A stretch of DNA of 64,000 bases from Histidinibacterium lentulum (GCF_003789055.1 NZ_ML119094.1:1-64000); one strand, 5' to 3'. Shown: positions 31,472 to 40,565, counted from the first letter of the stretch. Made by a program: numbers and translations. The notes: generated by a model from the letters alone, not told the origin.

Positions 31472-31936
31472 TCAGGTGTCTGCATCCCGCAGCTCCCGTA
31501 GAGCAGCGAGGTAGCGGTTCATGCGGCGCATGTCTTTTTCGGTCAGTGCGGACAAACGCGAAGCGTTCAGGTTGTCGAGGATGTCGGCCGTCTTGACCCG
31601 ACGCGCAATCTTGTTGCCCTTGGCGCGCTGAACGAAGGCCACGTACACTGCCTCGCTGTCGCCTTCATCCTCGGGCCGCTTCGTTACAAGGCGCAAGGCG
31701 TCGAGCACAGTCGGCGAGAACCCTTCTTTTTCCAGGCGCTCGAATGTCCAGCCGGGGCCGTCTTCGACCACGTCATGCAGGACGCCCACGATCCGTTCGT
31801 CGTCGGTCTCCAATGACATCATCACCCGGAGCGGATGTAGCAGATACGGCGCACCGGCCTTGTCGGTTTGTTCCCGATGGGCTTCCGCAGCGATTTCGAT
31901 GGCACGTTGAAGGTTCAATGGCTTCTCCTGGTTCAT
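31472..31936 (-). CDS. HD-domain phosphohydrolase (SpoT/MESH1-like)
   Basis: A 154-residue HD protein similar to the hydrolase domain of RelA/SpoT: AIEIAAEAHREQTDKAG, YLLHPLRVMM, LHDVVEDGPGWTFERL and VKTADILDNLNA. These give the H...HD...D metal site, so it may hydrolyse (p)ppGpp-like nucleotides. There is no synthetase domain. Similar small alarmone hydrolases accompany toxic synthetases in some defence systems, but no such partner is adjacent here. The start MNQEKPLNLQ was preferred; no strong ribosome binding site is seen. Confidence 0.8.
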   Translation of the reverse strand: MNQEKPLNLQRAIEIAAEAHREQTDKAGAPYLLHPLRVMMSLETDDERIVGVLHDVVEDGPGWTFERLEKEGFSPTVLDALRLVTKRPEDEGDSEAVYVAFVQRAKGNKIARRVKTADILDNLNASRLSALTEKDMRRMNRYLAALRELRDADT

Positions 31937-32088
31937 GAATGTGATCGTGACCATTCGGTCGATATACAGCGCGATGGTATTCGCACGATGTCGATCTGCT
32001 CAACGTCCATGCGTTCGATGCCTGAAGGAAATCGTCTCTCGTCTTTGACGTGAGCCGACACAGGCGGTGTCGCAGGAGCACCGCAAAG

Positions 32089-32931
32089 TCATCGTGTAAT
32101 CTCGCCTGCGATCACGGCCTTCCCATGAACCGCGAGTGTCGCGGTGAACCTTGGGCAGCCAAACTGCCGGATGACGTCGACGACCCGCGCATCGTAGGCA
32201 GCCTGCCCGATGAGCCGACACAGATCTGACGCGTGAAACTGCCGGTTGCCGCTGGGTGCGGCTTTGATCTGAGCGAGCAACACCCGCTCGCGTGGGTCAG
32301 CTGCCTGTTGCGGAGTTGGCGCTTCCGTTGGTCGGCTTTCCGAACCGGGTGAGGTTCGCCATCGGCGCATGAACCCGAGAAGATAGCCGGCGGGAACCCT
32401 GTCGTTCCCGCGAGCTCGGTTGAAGGCAAGGAATCGGTCCCAGATCACCTGCGTGTCGACGTTCCAGCAGGGCAGGGCCCTCTTCGCAGCTTTGTTCAAC
32501 TCCGCCCAACACGTCTGGAAGACGTTCGATACCTCAGAAATAGTGATCTGTCCCGAGAAAATAGTTTTGTTATTTCTTTCTCTAGATAGTGATGTGTCGC
32601 CTGTGCCTGACGCAACATCCTGATCGCCGTCCTCAGTATCGAAGGCCGTAAAGCGGAAGAGCCAGGGCGCGAATTTGCCGTTGGGCTTGTCGCGTCTCAG
32701 CTCCAGCTCAGACGCTTCGAGTTCAGACAGCAGCTCGGTCAGGTACTGGCGCGAGATGCCCATCTTGGATGCCAAGTCGGCCAGCGTGAAGGCGGCCGTC
32801 CCTCGCGGCAGCCCGTTGTAACCCTCCTTCCACGCAATGGCGTCGAGGATGACGGTCGCCAGCTTGTGGGCGGAAACGGACAGATCTGTCTGAGTGATCC
32901 GCCTCAGGATCAGGCCGGTCGTGGGTTCCAT
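32089..32931 (-). CDS. Winged-helix plasmid protein, hypothetical
   Basis: A 280-residue protein. The N-terminal third is a MarR/replication-initiator-like winged helix (AFTLADLASKMGISRQYLTELLSELEASELELRRD). The rest is helical, with no recognised domain. The C-terminal part carries RFTATLAVHGKAVIAGEI. It could be a plasmid replication- or transfer-associated regulator. GGAG precedes the ATG. Confidence 0.65.
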   Translation of the reverse strand: MEPTTGLILRRITQTDLSVSAHKLATVILDAIAWKEGYNGLPRGTAAFTLADLASKMGISRQYLTELLSELEASELELRRDKPNGKFAPWLFRFTAFDTEDGDQDVASGTGDTSLSRERNNKTIFSGQITISEVSNVFQTCWAELNKAAKRALPCWNVDTQVIWDRFLAFNRARGNDRVPAGYLLGFMRRWRTSPGSESRPTEAPTPQQAADPRERVLLAQIKAAPSGNRQFHASDLCRLIGQAAYDARVVDVIRQFGCPRFTATLAVHGKAVIAGEITR

Positions 32932-32985
32932 GGTCGGTGTCTCCTGTGAGAGACGACCCCATGCCGAGAGCAAACAACATTATTG

Positions 32986-33105
32986 CCAGCAAAACAACTT
33001 TGCTGGTTGCGGCGGTTCGGACAGTGCGCTAGAAGATCCTTGTTCACGGGTTCTTCTAGTGCGGCGTCAGGCTTTTCGGTCTGGCGTCGTTTCCCTTTTT
33101 GGTTC
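32986..33105 (+). ncRNA. Three consecutive hairpins, candidate small RNA or leader
   Basis: CCAGCAAA/TTTGCTGG (32986-33006, perfect 8-bp stem), GCGCTAGAAGA/TCTTCTAGTGC (33026-33062, 10 of 11) and a G-U containing stem at 33064-33088 followed by GTTTCCCTTTTT. The last hairpin plus T-run reads as a terminator on the plus strand. No gene is seen on either strand in 32932-33169. Confidence 0.4.
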
Positions 33106-33169
33106 GGTGCACCGTCACAGGCGCAAGATGATCAGGTGCGGACCTGCCCCGGGCCAGGCCCGGCCAAGT

Positions 33170-33826
33170 TCAGTAGCGGACCTCTTCGAAACCGTAGTTC
33201 CCCTCATGATCCCGCCAGTCCACGAAGACCGAGCGGTAGCTGACCCAGTTGCAGTGCCCGGTGTCGGGCAGCTGTGATGCGGGCGGGACGTGGGCAACAC
33301 TCGACCGTGTCCATCGATAGTCACCCTGCACACCGTAGGATCCGAGGCGCGTGGCGTCGTAACGGTTGCAATCGCCTTCACTGTTTTCGCGTTGGCTGAA
33401 CTGGATGTGAAAGACGCGGATGCTGCGGACGAAGTCGAAGGCGTCGCCCGAAATGTCGATGTCGGCCTGCTCGTCTGACTGGACTTGGACCAGGGGCAGG
33501 GGATCTTGCTGTACGCTGGCCTGGGGCGCCTCTCGGAAGGCGATATCGTAGAGCCGTTCCATCGGCGAGAGCGGGGCAGGGGCGTTGAACGACGCCCCCA
33601 TAGGGCAACGCCAGATCTGCAAGGGCGGCTCAATCGGCCAGGGTGTGATCCTGCGGATGAAGACCGCACGCGCATGGGCACAGGGTGCCGATGCCGGCCA
33701 GCCGCCCGCGAGACAAAGCAGAATGGCACAGTCGACCTGGTAGGCTTGCGCCGGCTCGACCGAACCGACGAGGCTCGATACTGTAACGGCCGCAGCAGCT
33801 GCTGCGGTCCGGACCTTGTGATTCAT
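33170..33826 (-). CDS. Exported protein with TrbM-like cysteine region
   Basis: A 218-residue protein with a clear signal peptide (MNHKVRTAAAAAAVTVSSLV, cleavage after AQA near residue 29). The mature N-terminus YQVDCAILLCLAGGWPASAPC resembles the cysteine pattern of TrbM-type conjugation proteins, then FIRRITPWPIEPPLQIWRCP. A periplasmic role in conjugation is an inference from that similarity and from the plasmid context. The C-terminal half (FDFVRSIRVFHIQFSQR) has no match that I recognise. Confidence 0.65.
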   Translation of the reverse strand: MNHKVRTAAAAAAVTVSSLVGSVEPAQAYQVDCAILLCLAGGWPASAPCAHARAVFIRRITPWPIEPPLQIWRCPMGASFNAPAPLSPMERLYDIAFREAPQASVQQDPLPLVQVQSDEQADIDISGDAFDFVRSIRVFHIQFSQRENSEGDCNRYDATRLGSYGVQGDYRWTRSSVAHVPPASQLPDTGHCNWVSYRSVFVDWRDHEGNYGFEEVRY

Positions 33827-34076
33827 GACACCGACTCCAGCTATAATGGTGCGGCGATACAAAACAACACTAACGATAGCAAGCGGATTTGATTGATCGC
33901 GCGCACCCTGGGCACATCACGCCCCGAACGTAAGGGACGCGGGATAGTACACAACCGTTACGGAGTGCAGATTGCCAAGAGGGCAAGCGGGGACCGGCTT
34001 CGACTCATAGCAGCCATTGGCCGGGCAAACGTCAGAATGCTTCAGCCCGCTTGTCGTTCCGAAAATAAGTGGCTGA

Positions 34077-37000
34077 TCAGCCAGCTCCCGCCAGTTCGCC
34101 AGTTCCTCGTTTTCCGTGCCTGAGGTCCTCAAGTGCTGCGTAGAACGCAGGCAAAACCAGAAGGATCAGTACTGTCGCAGCCAAGAGTCCGAAGACAACC
34201 GAGATCACCAGCGGCTTGAGCGTCTGGGCCTGCGTCGAGGATTCCAGCAGCAAGGGTGCCATGCCCATGATCGTCGTCGAGACCGAGACGAAGATAGGAC
34301 GGAACCGCGATCGCACGGCTTCGCCTGCGGCCAGCGCAGCTGACAGTCCTTCGGCGCGGCGGGTGTTGATGACGCCGACCAGCAGGATCGCGTTGTTCAC
34401 CACGATTCCCGCAAGCGAGGCCGCCCCCACCAGCGAGGGCATGGAGATGTTGTAGCCCATCAGGACATGGCCCCAGATGACGCCCAGGAACGCCAGCGGG
34501 ATGGTGATCATCACGATCAGCGGCTCCACATAGCTGCGGAACTGGAAGCTGAGGACGATGTAGATGCCCACCAGTCCGATCAGGAACCCGCGCAGGATCG
34601 AGACGACGGTTTCCGCCGAATTCGCGGCCTGCCCACCGATCTCGAAGATCAGGCCGGGGGTGGCAGCCGCGAGGTCCGGCAGAAAGCCCTCGGCCAGCCG
34701 GGCGGTGATCGCGTCGGCATTGCCGATGCGGCCGTCCACATCGGCCGCGACGGTCAGCGTACGCAACCCGTTGCGGCGCGTGATGGTTCCCCACCCACGT
34801 GCTTCGGTGACGGTGGCGATGCTCGACAACGGCACGGTGCCGCCACCGGGCAGCGCGATCTCGAAAAGGTTCAGGTCAGCGCGGTTGGCGCGGTCCTCAT
34901 CGGCAAGCCGCAGCTCGATTTCCCAGGCCAGATCGCCGCGCCGGATTTCCGCAAGCTGTGTGCCGAGAAAGGCCGCGCGAAGTTGGCTTGCCACATCCGT
35001 TGCGGCCAGCCCCAGCGCCTCGGCCCCCGGCGACAGGCTCAGCCGCAATTCGGGCGCGCCCGGGCGCAAATCGAGGATCGCGTTGCGCACACCGGCATAG
35101 GTTTCAAGCTCCGCCAGCGTGGCGCGCCCCGCCGCCTCCAGCGTGGCGAGGTCGGGGTGGCTCAGGCGCAATTCCACCGCGATGCCCTGCGGGCCGATCC
35201 CCGGCTCGGTCAGGATCAACGAGGACACACCGGGCAGAGTGCCGATTTCCGCGCGCCAGAGCGTGACGATTTCGTCCAACGTGCTGCTGCGTGTCTCGGC
35301 GCCGAGCAGGTCCACCGCGACGGTGGCGACATGGGCACCGGCCTCGCCCGCCGAGAGGTTGCGGCCCAGCCGGGTGATGCGGCGGATCACCAGCGGTTGT
35401 GCCTGGGGCTGATCGGGGGACAGGCGGGCGTTCGCGCGGTCCAGCGCCGCCTCTACTTGTGCGACGGCCTCGGTCGTGCGCACAAGCGGCGTGCCCGCGG
35501 GCAGCATCAGCCGCGCCTCCAGCACGTCGCCGTCGATCTCGGGCATCGCCTCGCGCTTGACCACGCCGCCGCCCAAGGCGCCGACGGTCACGATCAGCGC
35601 CCCGATGGCCAGACCGACAACAAGCCAGCGCGCCTTGATCGCGGCGTCTGCCAAGCGGCCCACGCCACGTTCGCGCAGGGCATCGAAACCCGCCTCGAAG
35701 CGGATGCGAAAACGGGATGCGGCGGTGTCCTTCATCCCGCCTTTCAGGTGATGGGGCAGGATCAGGAAGGCCTCGATCAGCGAAGCGGCGAGTGCGGCCA
35801 GCAGGACCACCGGAAGAACCTCCAGCACCGCCCCCAGTTCGCCTGCCAGAAAGGCAAGGGGCAGGAACACGGCCAACGTCGTCAGGAAGGACGAGATCAC
35901 GCCGGGCGCCACGGCTGCGACGCCCGCCGCGACGGTTTCGACCGTGGCCCCCTTGGCCGAATGAACCGCGATGGAATCCGCGATCACGATGGAATCGTCC
36001 ATCACGATCCCGATCGCCATCAGAAGCGCCACCAGCGTCATCATGTTGAGGCTGAGCCCTGTCAGCGCCATCCAGACGAAGGCGCCCGCAAAGGCCATGG
36101 GCAGGCCCATCGCTGCCCAGATCGCGAAGCCAGGTCGGAAAAACAGACTCATGACGACGACCACCAGCACAAGGCCTATCACCCCGTTCTGAACCAGCAT
36201 CACCAGCCGGTCGCGGATGATGGAGGTCACGTCCTGCACCACCTCCACCGTGATCGTGTCGGGCAGGCGGGCGGTTTCCTCGGCCACCAGCGCCGCGACG
36301 CCGTCGAGCACCCGCAGCGCGTCGGCATCGAGCGCCTTGGCGACATCGAGCACGATGGCGGGGATGCCATCGACAAAGGCGCGGTCTTGCGGCGGGTCGA
36401 AGCGTTCCTCGATCGCCGCCACGTCGCCCAGCGTCAGGGTCGCGCCATTGGGCAACACCAGAACCGGGATCGTGGCAAGCGTCCTGGCTGTATCGCGCTC
36501 GGCGGTGAAGCGCAGGGTCAGCTCCGCGCCCGGCCCCTCCAGTGTGCCTGCGGGCAGGTCGATGTTCTGCGCGGCGATGGCGGTGGCGAGCGTCGTGGGT
36601 GTCAGCCCGTGGCTGTCGAGCACGGCGCGCTCCGCAATGATGGTCAGTGTCCGGGTGCCGAGGCCGCCGCGCGTGACGCCCGCGACACCTCGTAGGGCGG
36701 TCAGCCGGTCCAACAGCGCGTCAGCGTAGCGGTCCAGCTCGCCCAGAGGCAGATCGCCCGAGATGGCGACCGATGTGACAGGATCCGAGCGGTGCAATTC
36801 GCGCACCACGGCAGGATCGGCGCGGTCGGGGAAGGTGTCGATGGCGGACACCTCGGTGCGCAGCGAATTGACGAAGCGCAGCGCATCGTTACCGGGCGCC
36901 ATGGTTGCCACGGCCCGCGCGCGACCAGTCTGGGCCGTGCACGTGAAGGTTTCCAGCCCCTCGACACCCTGCACTCCGTCCCAGAGCGGCGCGCAGATCG

Positions 37001-37178
37001 CGGCTTCCACATCCTCGGCTGCAGCGCCCCGGTAGGGCACGGTGACCTCGGCCTCGACGGCGCGGAAATCGGGGAAGGTTTCGCGCAACAGGCCCGGCGC
37101 GGCAAAGATGCCCGCTGCAAGGAACAATAGAAGCAGCAGGTTGCCCGCCGTCGGGTGGCCGGTGAACCAGCGTATCAT
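34077..37178 (-). CDS. RND efflux pump, inner-membrane subunit
   Basis: A 1033-residue RND permease of the AcrB/MexF superfamily with the usual duplicated layout: transmembrane helix 1 (GNLLLLLFLAAGIFAAPGLL), a large periplasmic loop, helices 2-6 with the proton-relay aspartates in GIVMDDSIVIADS near residue 400, and the second half. It exports drugs, metals or other toxic compounds with the adaptor encoded just upstream (ATGA overlap). No outer-membrane factor gene is present in the cluster. The substrate cannot be read from the sequence. Confidence 0.93.
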   Translation of the reverse strand: MIRWFTGHPTAGNLLLLLFLAAGIFAAPGLLRETFPDFRAVEAEVTVPYRGAAAEDVEAAICAPLWDGVQGVEGLETFTCTAQTGRARAVATMAPGNDALRFVNSLRTEVSAIDTFPDRADPAVVRELHRSDPVTSVAISGDLPLGELDRYADALLDRLTALRGVAGVTRGGLGTRTLTIIAERAVLDSHGLTPTTLATAIAAQNIDLPAGTLEGPGAELTLRFTAERDTARTLATIPVLVLPNGATLTLGDVAAIEERFDPPQDRAFVDGIPAIVLDVAKALDADALRVLDGVAALVAEETARLPDTITVEVVQDVTSIIRDRLVMLVQNGVIGLVLVVVVMSLFFRPGFAIWAAMGLPMAFAGAFVWMALTGLSLNMMTLVALLMAIGIVMDDSIVIADSIAVHSAKGATVETVAAGVAAVAPGVISSFLTTLAVFLPLAFLAGELGAVLEVLPVVLLAALAASLIEAFLILPHHLKGGMKDTAASRFRIRFEAGFDALRERGVGRLADAAIKARWLVVGLAIGALIVTVGALGGGVVKREAMPEIDGDVLEARLMLPAGTPLVRTTEAVAQVEAALDRANARLSPDQPQAQPLVIRRITRLGRNLSAGEAGAHVATVAVDLLGAETRSSTLDEIVTLWRAEIGTLPGVSSLILTEPGIGPQGIAVELRLSHPDLATLEAAGRATLAELETYAGVRNAILDLRPGAPELRLSLSPGAEALGLAATDVASQLRAAFLGTQLAEIRRGDLAWEIELRLADEDRANRADLNLFEIALPGGGTVPLSSIATVTEARGWGTITRRNGLRTLTVAADVDGRIGNADAITARLAEGFLPDLAAATPGLIFEIGGQAANSAETVVSILRGFLIGLVGIYIVLSFQFRSYVEPLIVMITIPLAFLGVIWGHVLMGYNISMPSLVGAASLAGIVVNNAILLVGVINTRRAEGLSAALAAGEAVRSRFRPIFVSVSTTIMGMAPLLLESSTQAQTLKPLVISVVFGLLAATVLILLVLPAFYAALEDLRHGKRGTGELAGAG

Positions 37179-38473
37179 GGCTGGACCTCGACCGGGGTCA
37201 GGGCCATGCCGGGAATGGCCGGCGCGATGTCGTCGATCACCACGCGTTCGCCCGGCGACAGGCCAGCGGCGATAACGACGCGGCCATCCTGCGCGAAGGC
37301 GGCGGTGACGGGGCGCAATTCCAGCAAGTCTTCGGGGCCAAGGATACGCACCATGTCGCCATGCAACGCCGCCTCGGGGATCGCGATGAGGCCTGTCATG
37401 GAAGCGCCCGAAAAGGAAAGCTGCACCTGCATGTTGGGCACCAGCGGCAGGCGGCGGGGCGGGTCCGCGCCCTCATAGGGGTCGTCAACCCTGACCACCA
37501 CCGGCACGGTGCGCGCACGGGCATCCAGCGCGCCCTCGATCCCGACAACACGGGCGCTCCAGATCTGCCTCGGGTCCGACAGAGGGCTAAGCGTCACTGC
37601 AATCCGCGTGGCGGGCATGTCGCGCATCATGTCGGCAAGGGTGATGCCCTCCGGTGCATCTCCCAGCAGCTGTCGAAAGCTGTCGATGGGCAGATGCGCC
37701 ACGACCTCGGCCGCCGCGATCCCGTCGGCACGGATCACCACCTGACCGGGGGCGACGGTCTGAAACAGCTCAGCATTCACCTCGGTTACGCGCAGGTCGA
37801 ACGGCGTCGTCAGGGTCGTGCGGTCGAGCGAGCGGCGCGCCCGGTTGATGGCGGCCTCGCTGCGCGCGACCTGTGCCGCGATCCGCGCCTCGCGGGAGGG
37901 GATCAGGGCGAGCGTGTTCTCCAGTTCCGCCACCGTGCGGCGGGCCAGAAGGGTCGCGCGCTCGGCCTCGTCGGCGCGCGATTGCGGAACGGCGCCTTGC
38001 GCGACGAGTGTGCGCGTGCGTTCCAGATCGGTCTCGGTCAGGGCCAGCCGGTTCTGTTCCAGCGAAAGGATGCGCCGTGTGTTGTCCGCCTCTGCCGTAA
38101 GCTGCACGCGCTCGGCCTCCAGCACCGCGAGGTCGGCCTGCGATTGCGCCAGCGCCAGCTCGTAGTCGGCGGGGTCGATTCTCAGCACTTCCGTCCCCGC
38201 CGGGATCAGGCGACCGGGCTCAAGGTCCGGATGGCGCCAGATCACCTCGCCCTGCACCTCGGCCACGGCGACCCAGGTCTCGGCCGCGCGCAGGTTGCCC
38301 CAAGCGGTCGCGGCGGGCCGAATATCCTGCGCCGCGACCGTCATCACCCGAACGGGCAGTGCGGGCGCGTCGCCCCCGACCTGCGCGGGGCCGGGGGCAG
38401 ACGCGACCATCCAGGCCGCCGCGGCAATGCCGAGCGCGATGGGTGGCAGCGCCAGGAGCGGGGCGAGGCGCAT
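37175..38473 (-). CDS. RND efflux periplasmic adaptor (membrane fusion protein)
   Basis: A 432-residue HlyD/AcrA-type adaptor. An N-terminal signal or anchor (LLALPPIALGIAAAAWMVA) is followed by the lipoyl-type half motif ETWVAVAEVQGEV, a coiled-coil hairpin of about residues 105-225 (LAVLEAERVQLTAEADNTRR), and beta-barrel and membrane-proximal domains. It links the RND pump to an outer-membrane channel. It is second gene of a three-gene operon starting with cytochrome b561. Confidence 0.9.
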   Translation of the reverse strand: MRLAPLLALPPIALGIAAAAWMVASAPGPAQVGGDAPALPVRVMTVAAQDIRPAATAWGNLRAAETWVAVAEVQGEVIWRHPDLEPGRLIPAGTEVLRIDPADYELALAQSQADLAVLEAERVQLTAEADNTRRILSLEQNRLALTETDLERTRTLVAQGAVPQSRADEAERATLLARRTVAELENTLALIPSREARIAAQVARSEAAINRARRSLDRTTLTTPFDLRVTEVNAELFQTVAPGQVVIRADGIAAAEVVAHLPIDSFRQLLGDAPEGITLADMMRDMPATRIAVTLSPLSDPRQIWSARVVGIEGALDARARTVPVVVRVDDPYEGADPPRRLPLVPNMQVQLSFSGASMTGLIAIPEAALHGDMVRILGPEDLLELRPVTAAFAQDGRVVIAAGLSPGERVVIDDIAPAIPGMALTPVEVQP

Positions 38474-38477
38474 GGGT

Positions 38478-38975
38478 TCAGCCCTGCGCCCGGCGCATCC
38501 GCGCCAGCGTGTCGTCGCGCAGGATGAACTGGTGGTAGAGCGCGCCCATCACATGCAGCGCAACCAGCGCCAGCAGGATGACCTTCATCACGTCATGCCC
38601 CTGCGCCGCGGCCTCGACCCCGCCGAACCACGCGACAGACCCGCTGAGTGGCATCAGGATCATCAGCGCGTAAAGCCCGACATGGGTGAGCTTCGCGAGA
38701 ATGCCTTGCACCTTGCTGGCCTCGATCGCCGGGGGCACGCCGCGCCGGGCGCGCAGGGTCAACCGCCACAGCGCGAAGATCATCACCAGCGCGCCGCCCG
38801 CCACATGGGCCAGCACGAGCGGGTCGAACCCAGCCTCCAGCCCATCTGTGATGTGGTCCCATGCGGCCGACATCGCGTCCTTGAAAAGATATTGCTGCGC
38901 GATCAGTGCGAAAATGAGCCAATGCAGCGCGATCTGAAGGCGGGAATAGCCGGCGGGGGCGGTCTTGGCGGGCAT
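38478..38975 (-). CDS. Cytochrome b561 family protein
   Basis: A 165-residue four-helix membrane cytochrome. Haem ligand histidines are visible in LQIALHWLIFALI, LAHVAGGALVMIF, LTHVGLYALMIL and VALHVMGALYHQF. Members transfer electrons between the quinone pool and soluble partners. Pairing with an RND pump in one operon (4 bp gap) is unusual but seen in other alphaproteobacterial islands. AAAGGA precedes the ATG. Confidence 0.9.
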   Translation of the reverse strand: MPAKTAPAGYSRLQIALHWLIFALIAQQYLFKDAMSAAWDHITDGLEAGFDPLVLAHVAGGALVMIFALWRLTLRARRGVPPAIEASKVQGILAKLTHVGLYALMILMPLSGSVAWFGGVEAAAQGHDVMKVILLALVALHVMGALYHQFILRDDTLARMRRAQG

Positions 38976-39037
38976 GGCGAGGATCCTTTCGGTCAGGGTG
39001 CGCGACCCGGATAGAGGTTGCGGTTGTCAACAGTATA

Positions 39038-39059
39038 TGTTAGTGAGTTATAACTAACA
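39038..39059. promoter_or_regulatory. TetR operator between efflux operon and regulator
   Basis: TGTTAGT (39038-39044) and ACTAACA (39053-39059) are a perfect inverted repeat with 8 bp spacing, centred between the divergent tetR-like gene and the efflux operon. Repression of both directions is the expected arrangement. Confidence 0.7.
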
Positions 39060-39070
39060 AGAGGTGACTC

Positions 39071-39685
39071 GTGTCGGGCCGTCAAAGTGCTGAAGAGAGA
39101 AAGGCGCAGATCGTGGCCGAGGTTCTGCGGCTGGCCGATGAGATCGGACCCGACCGGCTGAGCACCACGGATGTCGCGCGTGCCATCGGCCTCAGTCAGC
39201 CTGCGATCTTCCGGCATTTCCCCACCAAGGGCGCGCTCTGGCTGGCGGTGGCCAAGGATATCGCTGACCGGTTGCAGAGTTACTGGGCTGCGGCCGAGGC
39301 AGGGGCCACCGGGCCGCAGGCGCGCCTGAAAGCGTTGATCGGTGCGCAACTGACGGCCATTGCTGAAACGCCTGCCCTGCCGTCGATCCTGTTCTCGCGC
39401 GAGTTACAGGTGGACAATCCAGCGCTGCGCGAGGTGTTTCGCAAGCTTCTAGGCGTGTTCCAGGGCCGACTTGTCGCCGCGATCAGGGAACTTCAGGCGG
39501 CGGGTCACCTGCGCCGGGACGTCATCCCAGAGGATGTCGCCATCCTGCTGACGTCGCTGGTGCAGGGTGTCGCCATCCGCTGGACACTCGGCGCCCGGGG
39601 CTTTGCGCTCGTGCCTGAGGGGTTGCGGCTGTTTGACGTGCAGATGGAACTTCTACGCGCAAAGGAGGGCGCTTGCGATGCCTAG
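39071..39685 (+). CDS. TetR family transcriptional regulator
   Basis: A 204-residue TetR-type repressor with the N-terminal helix-turn-helix LSTTDVARAIGLSQPAIFRHFPTK and an all-helical ligand domain. It starts with GTG after GAGGTGACTC. It should control the divergent b561-MFP-RND operon through the palindrome at 39038-39059. The following small membrane gene overlaps it and is probably co-transcribed. Confidence 0.9.
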   Translation: MSGRQSAEERKAQIVAEVLRLADEIGPDRLSTTDVARAIGLSQPAIFRHFPTKGALWLAVAKDIADRLQSYWAAAEAGATGPQARLKALIGAQLTAIAETPALPSILFSRELQVDNPALREVFRKLLGVFQGRLVAAIRELQAAGHLRRDVIPEDVAILLTSLVQGVAIRWTLGARGFALVPEGLRLFDVQMELLRAKEGACDA

Positions 39686-40055
39686 AACCAGTCTGACGCG
39701 CCGCATAGCAGGCGGTGTTGCGATTGCCTTTGGCGTGCTGACCGTTTTCTCTGGTGGCCGAACATTGCTCGGATCAGCCGACATGGGGGCAGTCGTACCC
39801 TTCGTGCTGTGGTTCAATACTCTAGCCGGGCTTGCCTATGTCGTCGCGGGTCTCGGCCTGTGGCAGGGGCGGCGATGGGCCTGGCCCCTATCGTTCGCGA
39901 TCTTCGCCGCAACGTTGCTGGTTTTCGCGGCGTTCGGCCTGCATGTCGCCCGAGGTGGAGCCTTCGAGATGCGTACCGTTTACGCCATGGCCCTGCGCAG
40001 CGCGGTCTGGGGCTGGATCGCGTGGGTGGCGCGTCAGGCGTTTTCCGGTCGGTAA
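39678..40055 (+). CDS. Small integral membrane protein, hypothetical
   Basis: A 125-residue protein with about four hydrophobic segments: IAGGVAIAFGVLTVFSGG, MGAVVPFVLWFNTLAGLAYVV, WPLSFAIFAATLLVFAAFGL and SAVWGWIAWVA. There is no family assignment. GGAGG lies upstream of the ATG and the start overlaps the tetR stop. Its 3' end overlaps the convergent nsrR gene by 22 bp. Confidence 0.75.
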   Translation: MPRTSLTRRIAGGVAIAFGVLTVFSGGRTLLGSADMGAVVPFVLWFNTLAGLAYVVAGLGLWQGRRWAWPLSFAIFAATLLVFAAFGLHVARGGAFEMRTVYAMALRSAVWGWIAWVARQAFSGR

Positions 40056-40447
40056 ACGCAATCGGCCAGGGTGCTGCGGTTGAGGTCGGCGACAAACGCC
40101 GCCTCGGCATGGGCTAGCCGCGCTTTCAACCGACATTGCGGGGTCAGGGTGCAGCTGTTGGTGCCGACCGCGAAGCATTCCACCAGAGCCTGATCGGCTT
40201 CAAGCAACGCCACCACATCGCCCAGGCGAATGTCCTCGGGCGCGCGGGCAAGCATGGCGCCGCCGCCGCCGCCGCGCCGGGTCTCGAGAAGACCTGCCGC
40301 GGCAAGTGCCGAGATCACCTTGGCCAGATGGTTGCGGGAGACACGGAATTCATCGGCGAGTTCCGACGTGGTGAAGGCCCGGTCGGGTGCGCCCGCCATC
40401 CGCATCAGAACGCGCAGGCCGTAATCGGTGAAGGAGGTGAGGCGCAA
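40034..40447 (-). CDS. nsrR: Rrf2 family regulator, NsrR-type nitric oxide sensor
   Basis: A 137-residue Rrf2 regulator starting at TTG (residues LRLTSFTDYGLRVLMRMA, read as Met-Arg-Leu...). The helix-turn-helix is FTTSELADEFRVSRNHLAKVI. The Fe-S cysteines are in CFAVGTNSCTLTPQC, spaced as in NsrR. NsrR represses NO-detoxification genes until its cluster reacts with NO. It is divergent from the hemerythrin-ubiTUV-nnr operon and probably controls that operon through the palindrome at 40491. Confidence 0.88.
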   Translation of the reverse strand: MRLTSFTDYGLRVLMRMAGAPDRAFTTSELADEFRVSRNHLAKVISALAAAGLLETRRGGGGGAMLARAPEDIRLGDVVALLEADQALVECFAVGTNSCTLTPQCRLKARLAHAEAAFVADLNRSTLADCVYRPENA

Positions 40448-40490
40448 GGTCGCGATCCTGATTTGGTAGTTGAAATGCGCATTCACGAGC

Positions 40491-40511
40491 GGTATGCGTA
40501 TCTCAAATACC
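40491..40511. promoter_or_regulatory. Palindromic operator, candidate NsrR site
   Basis: GGTATGCGTATCTCAAATAC plus a final C: outer arms GGTAT and ATACC, with partial symmetry inside, centred 44 bp upstream of the nsrR TTG and 55 bp upstream of the hemerythrin ATG. The region also has AAATGCGCATTC at 40473, another NsrR-like half-site. Confidence 0.45.
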
Positions 40512-40565
40512 AATTCGCTGCGGCCCACGCAAGGACCGGGCGACGCGCGAGGGAAAGGACCCGCA

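Noticed and set aside
34467-36695. 742-codon open frame antisense to the RND pump gene
   Set aside because: It lies wholly opposite a gene with clear family motifs; its composition (His, Gln, Arg, Asp rich) is the usual result of reading a GC-rich gene backwards.
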